NCBI GenBank assembly: GCA_003427395.1
Contig: BFEA01000249.1
Span: 196,246 to 251,868 of the forward strand
Length of the DNA: 55,623 bases
From: Chara braunii
Taxonomy: Eukaryota; Streptophyta; Charophyceae; Charales; Characeae
Direction of reading: 5' to 3'
The stretch's first letter is position 1. Every line of letters starts with the position of its first letter. Positions 11,950 to 21,572 of this stretch are shown piece after piece. The notes under the pieces are model-generated. The model searched no databases and was not told where the DNA came from. It saw only the letters and a program-made list of their open reading frames with translations. Made by a program: the position numbers and the translations under genes.

Positions 11950-13126
11950 CCTGACACGCATGACAAGCAGTCGACCATCAGGGAGTAAAAATTGATTACT
12001 ACCCGTCTCATACCAACCCTCTTCCCATTTATACAATATGGCCCTAACTTTAGCTAGAGGGTTCTATAGACAATATACATCCCACATAGGCAGAGCCCTC
12101 GAAGCCGATCTTAGGCAGACAGTAAATGAGGCTACCAATGTTACTGACCCCCGTACTCGTATCATAGGCGAGGCTCCCCCTCACGTCCTAACCGACCTAC
12201 CCATGGTTTTAGTCACCTGGTCTAAGGAAAGCGCCTATGCGGGCTAACTTGGAGCTTCTCAAGATCCGTTATATACACCCCACGCACCAGAATACATCTG
12301 TACATGCCTCGCAACTCATCTGATACATCTTGCCAACTAACACATAGGGGCTCAGTTTACACAACTGATTTGCCTGTCGTCCTAGCTCCCATATCCACTT
12401 ATATGTTCAAGTCCTTAAGAGATATACTTTGGCAGAATACAAGGGCACGCTCTACCGGCCAGCTGCTGCCCGAACTTCATCCCAGTCTACAGCCTCCCCC
12501 TCGGGATCATGGGAGTTTGCATACGCACCAACCACCTTGGCCACGCTACCGAGTCCTTGGTTACCGGGCAAAAACCTCTGATCCAGATATAGGTCATACA
12601 TCAACTCGCACGTGTATCGCATATACCCTCATTCGCGTGCCTTCACAGCGGCTTCTGCAGCGGCTTCCACTCTTGCCTGTCCCCCAAAGCTTTCTTTTAC
12701 TAGGACCTCTGGCAGGGTAACTCGTAATGGGGTTGAGGGAAGTGCAAACTCTTTTGCGTGTTTGACCTCTATCTGGGTCACCACCCGCTCTTCCCTTTCC
12801 TGGACCCTGCCTCTTGCCCATTTCACGGCGGCTGCCTCAGCTACTCTCAAGGGTTTCGCGAGTAGGCTTTCATGCCCAAGTGCCAACTCTATCTCGTGCA
12901 AGACCCAGAATGATGGCGAGGCGTACAGCGTCACCTTCACAATCGCGCAGTCCTGATCATCATCATAGCCAGACTCGATCCAAACAAAGACCCCCTTGTC
13001 TATCAGCATGCCCCACCAGGAAGAGATATACTCTCCTTCCTGAACTCGCCTTGGCAAGGATATCTCCAGTCCATCTTCCCTTTTGACGGGCAAAGCCATA
13101 CTGGGATCTTCCCTAGCATAAGGCAT
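11950..13126 (-). pseudogene. Broken extra ORF upstream of gag in E1
   Basis: An open stretch starts at 13126 (MPYAREDPSM...) and runs 165 codons to a TGA at 12629-12631. Reading on in the same frame continues protein-like sequence (GYMRYTCELM, DLYLDQRFLPG, DPEGEAVDWD) to a TAG near 12465. Further protein-like stretches follow in other frames (LCVSWQDVSDELRG, YKWEEGWYETG) to about 11950. So this is probably one protein of roughly 390 codons carrying several stops and frameshifts. The first part is rich in W, E and V, with an Ala/Arg/Glu helix around residues 90-165. I do not recognise the family. An unknown ORF upstream of gag is a known feature of Ogre/Tat elements, but no sequence link is claimed. 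It ends just before the gag ATG. Confidence 0.5.
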
Positions 13127-13129
13127 CGT

Positions 13130-15256
13130 GAGTTGCCTTCACTCTGGTCTGGGTTCTGCCCATCACATAAAACGTCCATCATACGCCTTTTGTTACTATG
13201 CTGACAATCAGGTTCTACAACCACTACCTCTGAAGCCTCAGCTTCAGATCATCTTTCCCTATAATGCATCCCGTCCAGCATTTACGACCACCCAGTTTAG
13301 AGAAAAATAGTAATGGTAATATATCATGATAACATTGCATTCATAGATATAAAAAATTCATAATTATAACACTAATGGAAAACGATATATTACCATAGTA
13401 GCTGACAACAATAATACCCATAGTAATCAAGCACATCACGCAGAAGTTGGTCAGTTATTCAAAGCATATACAAATATCTCACAACGACGGGCCTATACCA
13501 ACAGGCATAACATATGATAAACACATTATGGTAAGAGACATGATTATCAATAATTAGCACTCTCAGACATAATTCTTACGAGAGTACCATACTTTACTCC
13601 CCTGGCTTTGACAGAAGTATACTGTGGCGAGGGGAAGTGTAACCCTTTTCAGAAAGGATAGCATCTTAAATCCCTGAGTCTCACTCAAGGATTAAGCCCC
13701 ACTGCTACTCCCTGCGATTCTAGCATTCATTCCTTGCGGACCTTCGTCGATAAGGAAAACAACCTCACCATACTGTCACAAAAATAGTTGGGGATTCACC
13801 CCTTACTTTTCTGTGGTCAATAGTAGTTGTTTCTCTTATAGACCACAGTCTGACAAGGCCCAAACACTTTCCTCCTATTCAGTAGTACTGTAGTCATTTT
13901 ATCACAAAAGATAGAACAACAACACCCCACTATGAACCAGGAACATAGTTCCGGCGTGAGTCTCACTACTACCTACAAGACAAGATTATAACTTCTTCAA
14001 AGTCATCTCTCAGGGGAACGATAACATAGGATTGCAACTTTCCTCAGGGTAGACCTTGCACATTGACCACTCCCTGAGAAATCCTCATGTCAAGAAAGCG
14101 GTCGCTCCATTCACCTCTGAATCCGCATCAGACGTGGATTCTGCGCAATGCTTCTACCCCTCTTTGAACAGCAATCCAGATGCACAAACTTTAACAGACA
14201 GTCATAGATCAATAAACGGACTTGAGACACTCATATAGATCCTTACGGATCAATAAACTCCAATACACACCTCAAATAAATAGCCGATATAAATATTCCT
14301 GAAAAGGTTAATCATTGAAATAGTATAACGTCAAGCACATAGCCTCACATAATTAAACATTAGGCAAGCATACTCAGATAAGATCTGGCATATATGGATG
14401 AGTTCACCATATAACTCAAATAGAAATGCCATCCGGCAGTTAATCTCAAGTCCTTAGCTCCAACTCATAGATTCAAGTGGATGGTTCAAATCTGGAAAGG
14501 TTCAAGCGAAGGTCTAACATCAATTACAACCCATTACCCCATCAAGAGTAGGCAAAATAATCTAGGTGTTAGCCCCTTCACTGTTACTCTTACTACCTCT
14601 AGGATCAAATATCCTCTTTTAACAACAAGGGTGCCATGCAAATCTATTGCTCCCCGTAGTCCTTTCTATCGAGGTTATAGTACGGTGCTCACTTCACCCA
14701 CCCACTGCTTTATACATCCAACTTAAACACCTTGCGCGTGGCAGACCCCACACTTTCATGGCTATATAATCCGAACAACCGCTTGGAATCCAAACTCAGG
14801 GATCCCATATCCAAATTCATAAAGCTTTTGGCCTCCTTAACCCAATTTTCTTCGAACCCCTTCGATGACTCCTAACATGATAGGCTCCCTTACATGGCCA
14901 GCTCCCACAACCTTCACACTTTAACCATGTTGATACCACCGCACCTCATCTTAGCCATATCAACCATACAAGGCATCGTCCAAAAACTCACCAATCTTTT
15001 AGGTCAGGAGAGGGTATCAATTCCACCTACCACCAGGCTAGTCAAAGTACTTGATCACATAGGCAAAACGTCTATCCTTCTTGTGTCATCGTTACTGCAC
15101 TAGCCACAACCATCTCACACAACCAACTCTCACTCGTCCTCTATCCAATGCCCTCAATCGATTAATCATAAAGTCCAATGAAACTGCTAATTGCCTAGTT
15201 CTCGCAATGTCATACTCGGATGTCGTTCCACCAGGGACAAGGGCAGGCAACCGTTA
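13130..15256 (-). other. E1 untranslated leader between primer site and first ORF
   Basis: No long ORF is open on the sense strand. The part near 13600-14130 aligns with the plus-strand copies at 28150-28760 and 35230-35830: all three share a GTGAATGGAG-like block, a GTAGTGAGACTC block and a GTGACACTCAGG-like block in the same order. This colinearity links E1 to E2 and to the duplicated fragment at 35040. Nothing else recognisable was seen. Confidence 0.6.
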
Positions 15257-15274
15257 TCCCCGGCAACGGCGCCA
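15257..15274 (-). promoter_or_regulatory. Primer-binding site for tRNA-Asp
   Basis: The minus strand reads TGGCGCCGTTGCCGGGGA. This is an 18-base exact complement of the 3' end of plant tRNA-Asp(GUC), including the CCA tail. It lies two bases inside the LTR end ACA at 15277, the normal spacing for an LTR retrotransposon. Animal tRNA-Asp has a different 3' end, so the site also argues for a plant host. This primer is typical of plant Athila/Tat Ty3/gypsy elements (established knowledge). Confidence 0.9.
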
Positions 15275-16342
15275 CCTGTCGAGCGCATCTGTCCGGCACC
15301 GCACGAGGCAACGCGGGACCCTCCCGGCCGCGTCACGCAAGAGTTGGTTTAAATCCCTCGTCGCAAATATACATCGAGCTTCCGCAAGCCGCTCCGGCCG
15401 AGTGCGCCAACCATACCTTCCGCAAACCCCTACGACAAGATAGGGCCTACCCGAGGTACGACTTATCTCCACCTTACGGGAGCTGCCACCTCCCTTCGGT
15501 GGGCGTATCCCCGCCGAGCTACCAGTCCACAATACGAAAACTAATCAGTTGCAATCGCAGAGGTGGACCAGCCGAGGGCGTTTCTCGTTCGCTGCAGCAT
15601 AGGGGGTACGCGTGGTAATACGCCTCTATCGGATCCGCACGTGAATCGACATCTTGGGGGGGGTGGGGTCCCAAGCGCGACTTGACGTCTGTCGCCTAGG
15701 ACGTATCCCACTCACCACGCATACACCATACTACAAACACAAAAATAAAACGCACACACACACATCAAACGACGTGACAACACTCCTAGTCCCTTCAGTA
15801 GTCATCCCATAACTTTCCGACGCAGCTATCGGATAGGCGTCGCGCGTGAGACTTAATAGAAAACCGCGCGGACGTAGGGCTAATTCATACTGATTTGCAA
15901 TGCAAGCGTACGCAAGCAGTCGCAATGATGGCGTACTATGTAGTGTCCATAATCAAGCGGTCCTTCGTGGATCCGAGTACCGCTTATGACACTCAAGTGT
16001 CGGACTCGAAGTGTCGTGAGGGTCTAATTCCTCACGATATTACACGGCTGAAGGAATAGTCGTGCAGCCGCCGCGGGACCTTCGGCCTTTGGTCTGAGCG
16101 TCTCGGTAAGCAAGGCAAATAGGCTCTGCACGGGGGCAGATTCCTTCCCTGTAGAGTCTAGGGCTTGGGGTGTCCTGGATAAGGACCTTGAATCCCATCC
16201 CAGGACCAACGTCCAACTATAAAAATCTCTAAAAAACAAAGGATAAAACGAGGGTCTTCCTTTTCTCTCAAGCCATAATCCGGTTAACTCTTGCGCACGA
16301 TCACAGTAAGCCGCGTGCATGCCCAAGGCACATGTAAATATA

Positions 16343-16358
16343 TACATAAGGTTTATTT
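16343..16358 (-). promoter_or_regulatory. Candidate TATA box of the E1 5' LTR
   Basis: The minus strand reads CTATATAAATAAACC, a good TATA consensus. The surrounding sequence is shared with LTR-III near 47675-47705, where the TATA motif is weaker. It lies 1.07 kb before the LTR end. Other TATA-like strings exist nearby (for example a plus-strand one at 16217), so the exact start site is inferred. Confidence 0.45.
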
Positions 16359-17039
16359 ATATAGGACGATCACTTCTCACAGTCACGGTGGGACTCCTCT
16401 TAGCCATATATGTATGTAATCGCAGGCATTCACATCCAAAGTCCGAACCACAAATATACATGCAATCACATCAAAGATTCAACGAAAGTCCACGCACTAC
16501 ACGGAGTCAACCGCAACCAATCTCTGCACTCATACCCCTCGCTTTAGCCATGCAAGCCCCAACCTCTTGTCCAACCAACCGTAATTAAATCCTCAGTATC
16601 TCTGTTAAATGACCATTCAATAAAAGTCCGGGTGAAACATTAATAAAACAATAAAATCAGCAGGGCTAAAGCCTTTTAGGTTGAGTATGGAGAGTGAGTT
16701 GGAATTGAGTCGTAGACCGACGAATCGGCAACCGAGCTGTTATCAATGATAACAGAAGATGATCCTAAAATGATCAAGCTGAATTTAGCCCAGATCTTGA
16801 ATCCCGTCGAATAAGCTGGCCTGTACCACAAGACAGGTCATCGCCCAAGACTAAGTCTATAAATTCTTGGGAAACAATCCCTTTATCACCGTCTTATGAT
16901 AATTATTCTGGCTAACTATGTCATAACTCTTATTTCTAACATAGGGGTCCAAAGCATTATACTTTTACGACAAAATTCTTCCTATCTAAGGTGACAGGCT
17001 AACGTCGTCACCTGTCAAAATATTTTAACTCCTCTACTT

Positions 17040-17586
17040 TAGGAAAATTTCGGCAGCGCTTTCCGTTGGAAAATTGTCTTTTCACAATTTACACGAACTC
17101 AGATATGAAAAGATAGAGAAATTTTTTAACTCTGAAAGTCAAATTTGGTCTAACTCCCTGAATTAGTAAAAATTTGGGCGGCACTCCCTTTGCAAAGGAA
17201 GACTTCCCAAATTTATACTAGGTCAGATATGAACTCAAAGACAACTTGAGTTCAACTTAGACAAAATTCAACCAACTCCTTAGTCTTGCAGAAATTTCGG
17301 CAGCACTCCCTTTTGAAAAATATTATTCCAATATTTGTACAAGACTAAGTTCAGAATTTGAACCAGCTTTGACTCCCCAAAGTTCAATTTTGTCTAACTC
17401 CTTGAATTAGTAAAAATTTGGGAAGCACTCCCTTTAGAAAATGAGGCTTTTCATATTTTTACTAAGTCAAAGATAAGACAAGTCGAACTTTGCCAAGCCA
17501 AATTTGACGAACTTCTTGGATTTGTAGAAATTTCGGCAGCGCTTCCCGTAGAGAAAATAGCTTGTCAAGATTTATACAAAGCCAAG
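17040..17586. repeat. Stem-loop array, core GGCAGCRCTTCCC (E1 5' LTR)
   Basis: Five units of about 120 bases share AAATTTCGGCAGCGCTTCCC-like cores. Arms flanking the core differ but pair: 17158-17178 with 17206-17226 (18 of 21 positions match), CTTAGTCTTG with CAAGACTAAG (17279/17340, perfect), TTAGTAAAAAT with ATTTTTACTAA (17407/17455, perfect), and CTTGGATTTGTA with TACAAAGCCAAG (17515/17575, 11 of 12). The first unit (17040) is too decayed to fold well. The same core occurs reversed in LTR-III at 45608-47083. Confidence 0.75.
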
Positions 17587-17885
17587 TCTTAAAAAATATT
17601 TAAGTAAAAAAACGTTACTACAGAAAATGCATGAATTGAGACGTTACTACAGAAAATGCATGAATTGAAACTAACTCCTATCGCTCTAGCACATGGCGAG
17701 CAGCTAAAACAACTACCTATCAAACTGAAACTCAAACAAGGTAGTGATCTCACTTAGCCACATGCAAGCCAAACTACAAAGGTAAGTCCTCTCACCATCC
17801 CAAGTTTATCTGGGCAAACAATAGTTCATAATCTTTCGGTAATTTAACTCTTTATACCCTGCTTACATAAGGCATAAGGTCAGGT

Positions 17886-18817
17886 CACCCAAACTTATGG
17901 AATGTGCCTTACTTAGCCTGGCATAGAGTCAGGACACCCAAACTTATGGAATGAGTCTAACTTTGCCAGTGAATATACACAAACAGAGGGCACAACTACT
18001 TCTCTCTTCTTTGGGCACATGACTTGACCACTCTAGTCGGCCTTGACTGTTTAAAGTATCCAAGTTATATATATATGTTTTTCCCTCTCGTCTTCTAAGG
18101 CTGCATATGACTGAACTAACTTAAGTTCAGCGTGCCCCAGCTTACCCTCAATTTTATGCTTAGTTATACTCTCTTCAAGTTGTGATAGGCTATAGTGAGA
18201 CCACCTAAACTTAAAGAACAGTCTGATTAGCACGTTCTTAAATAGAATAATAGTAAGGTATAGCCAAGTTATAACCTTTGGGTTCCAACATGTGTGAGGC
18301 TTTGAGTAAGACTACCTGAACTTACAGAACAGTCTGACTCTCTGTCTGATTTATTTCTCTCTGAGCCATTATATGCATGACATTGGGCTAGATCATCTGA
18401 ACTTACAGAACAATCTGCCCTTTGTGAGGTTCATTCTCTTAAAATAAAGAGCAGGAAGAGGCTAAGCCACCTAAAATTATAGAACAACTTAGATCTCCTC
18501 GTTCAGAACTAAATAAACATAAAGAAATCAAAAATAAACAAGGCGTCAAAGGCACCTGAACTTACAGAACGCGTTTGGTCCCTGAAGAGTCAATCACATT
18601 CAGCCTTCCCAAATCAGAGCAGTGAGGTCACCTAAACTTATAGAACAGCCTGACCCTCCATGCAAAACCACACCACTGGGTCTCCCCAAACTTATGGGGA
18701 CTTCCCAGCCTCTAGAGCAATCGGACCCCCTAAACTTATAGAAGGGTTTGATGCTTCATGCAAACCAAAATAAACATAGCACCGAGTCTCCCCAAACTTA
18801 TGGGGACCTCCCAGACT
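17886..18817. repeat. Stem-loop array, loop CACCTRAACTTAYAGAACA (E1 5' LTR)
   Basis: Eleven units carry a near-constant loop of about 19 bases. Flanking arms vary but stay complementary: AGAC/GTCT (18198/18221 and 18309/18332), AGAT/ATCT (18390/18413), CTAAG/CTTAG (18462/18488), CAAA/TTTG (18547/18574), AGG/CCT (18625/18649) and TCGGAC/GTTTGA (18721/18746, two G-T wobbles). Two units use a shorter loop AAACTTAT closed by CCCC/GGGG, with different outer arms: CTGGG/CCCAG near 18676-18707 and GAGTCT/AGACTC (18784/18812). Units 1 and 2 (17886, 17935) keep the loop but pair poorly. Confidence 0.8.
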
Positions 18818-21122
18818 CAACTGACCCAGTTAAACCTCACACAAAAATTGCCACCATCCTGCCCTTTCCCAGATGCAATCCTTTTAAGCAGTCTGCGTTC
18901 ACACAATCAATAAAAGCCGAAACTGAGATCGCACACACATTCCTTTACTTAATCTAGTTTAAGTCCTGAAAGTCCGACAAAAGTTAAAGTAGGGTTGCAT
19001 ACCATGTACTTAGTCAGCCATGCAATGGGCAATACAGATAGGGGCTATAATCCGAGTTTATAGAGGGAGATGAAAGGTTAACTTTCAGTATCTGCCTCCA
19101 GAACTACGTCTGAGTTCCGACAGAGCTCCTAAAATGGGTGGGCAGACTCCCCACACAGCCTTGTTGCGGTCCTACGGGTTGCAATCTCGCCTGCCGCCTT
19201 CCTCTCAGATCAATGGACTAGACTTAGAGTCAGAGGGACAAAAGGAGATAGATTTGAGACTCTCAGATCCAAGGCGGGTGCACTTTAGACTCACATGAGA
19301 GGGCCTTGGTTCCTTGACGCGCCTGAGGGCCCCGCAATGGTGGCCAAGTAACAACCGCTTGGTCAACCTGAAGTCAAACTGCCGAACTCAACCCACCTGA
19401 CGAACTCCCGAATTGCGGTGATAACCCCCTTTGCCACCACTCCTCCAAAGTTGCGATAGCAGCCTCTCTTGCCATCCAATCACCCCCCCCTTCACGTTAT
19501 ACCTTCACTCCTCGTGGGCCAGCTGTAGCCACATGGCGCCAAAGAGCCGCACTCAAAGCAGTGCAGCAGGCCGTAATAGGCAAAGCAATCACCGCTGTAG
19601 CACATCAATCGAGACCAACTGCGGAGGCCGCTGTGAAAGGCTGAGAAGGAATACTGCAGTTTTTAACAGCAAACTCCCTTGTGTATCAGCAAACAACAAC
19701 AATGTCCCCTTACTTGATCACACTCACTCCATAGTGCTCGCGGCTCCAAGCGTAATGACCACCGGTACGTCCACAGGCTCGCGCCTCGCCTCTTGCTACT
19801 CTTCTCACCAGCTGAATGATGCATTTACCAACCGCTTGACCAGCATCTCTCCTTACTACTGCAACCACCACAGTGGACTTGCTCCAGTTGACAAAATAGG
19901 CTTGCAGCCTCGATCCACCTGACTGCTGTTCTTTCGCCGGATAGGACGGGCGGCATACCCGTCATTCGGCAAATCTCCAACTCGTAGTCCAGCTGCAGTT
20001 TCTTCGTTCGACAGACTATGCACCGATACGGTCAGCTGGCAAGCCTTCCGTCCCTGTGGCTAAATCAAACCTGGCTACTTAAGTGTCCTTCCGCTGCGAC
20101 CTTCAATGTCACAACTATTGGTAGGCATCGACCTGTTCGGGCCTTACGGGCGAACAAGTGCCCTCGCGGCTCATACACACACACTTAAGCCGACCAACCC
20201 TCAGACGGGCACACAGACCAACATATTACAGCCTGACAAGGCACCTATTCCATGAGTAGACCTCATAAATCAACTGTGTGCCTCAGTCCGAGTTTGGCGA
20301 ATCAGTACGAACGTCTTGCTTTTCCTGCACACGACCCCTCCGCTTTCTCACTCACCTGCATAACTGTGACTGAATCTCTTGCTGAGATCCGGGGAAATGC
20401 ATTAGCACAGGGGAGGCGGCCATCTATATGAGCGCAATAGTCACGAGAAATGCAGCCACATAATTCATCACCACCAACAGGAATACCAAGCCTCAACGAA
20501 GCAGAGGAACGTCGGAATGATCACCGCTTGGAGGAGGGCATCTACAAATGAAGGCGATTTCCACGGTTCGATAGCAGTCGGGGGAAAGAAAACGGAGACG
20601 AGTATGGTGGTGGCGGCCACTACCTAATGACGAAACAATACATGGCAACAGGCCTCATTCTTCTGCTCAACCAATTATGCCGACGAAAAAAGAAACAAAA
20701 CTAGTAAAGACAAAAGAAAAATAAAAATAAAATGAATCATTCACTAAAAGTGGGAAAAATTCATCCCCTTTTTTCAACCTCCTTTCCAACATGCGCAGGT
20801 ACGTGTACTACCGTACCCATTATCTACCTATCGTGACTCCGCCGATTAGGATTCCTTATAGTCGGACACGGAGCTGCGCCTCCAGGTACCGAAAAAAAAG
20901 ACGAGCACCTCGGTTCTTCTCCAAGGCGGTGAGCACTACCCGACCAAGGTGGGCCGCCACAATGACTGCCATGATAAGCTACGGCCATGCTTCATTATTC
21001 CTCAAAATGTACGAAACGAGAATGAATCTTCCCCTAATTGAGGGAAGATACATTTTTGTTTGATCATCACAACACCGTTTTTCTTTCCTAGCGCAGCCCC
21101 CACCACGCATACCGCTCGAACT

Positions 21123-21572
21123 GAGGGAAGGTTAACAACAGTCAGATTTTTCATCACCACTTTAGGACACCCTTCACCACTTCAGGACCCAGTCTGCTTA
21201 AACATGTGATTTTCAGGGTCTTCGGACCTTTCACCACTTCAGGACCATTCTAGTCTGAAAATCCCGAATGGTCCTGAAGTGGTGAAAGCTCCGAAGACCC
21301 TGAAAACCACATGTTTAGGCAGGTTGCATCCTCAAGTGGTGAAGGGTGGTTTTCATGGTCTTCGGACCTTTCACCACTTCAGGACCATTCAAGATTTTCA
21401 GACTGCCTAAAACTTTCACTTGACCACTTCAGGACACCCTTTACCTCTCCAGGACACCCTTTTCACTTGACCACTTCAAGACACCCTTTTCAGGACACCA
21501 TTTCACCACTGCCCAAAACTCTCACTTCAGAATTTTCATTCCTGAATTTTCAGCTACTTGATAACTTCTTGT
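21123..21572 (+). mobile_element. Foldback element FB1
   Basis: A 450-bp insertion in the E1 5' LTR, flanked by GCTCGAACT direct repeats. It starts GAGGGAAGGTTAACAAC and ends GATAACTTCTTGT. The interior is built from repeats of TTTCACCACTTCAGGACC and its reverse complement, with a large hairpin near 21200-21330. No ORF resembles a transposase, so it is non-autonomous. Nine-base duplications suggest Mutator-like enzymes (established knowledge); there is no direct proof. Confidence 0.85.

Noticed and set aside
17158-18817. CRISPR array
   Set aside because: Repeats are imperfect, spacers are not unique fixed-length inserts, there are no cas genes, and the host appears eukaryotic.
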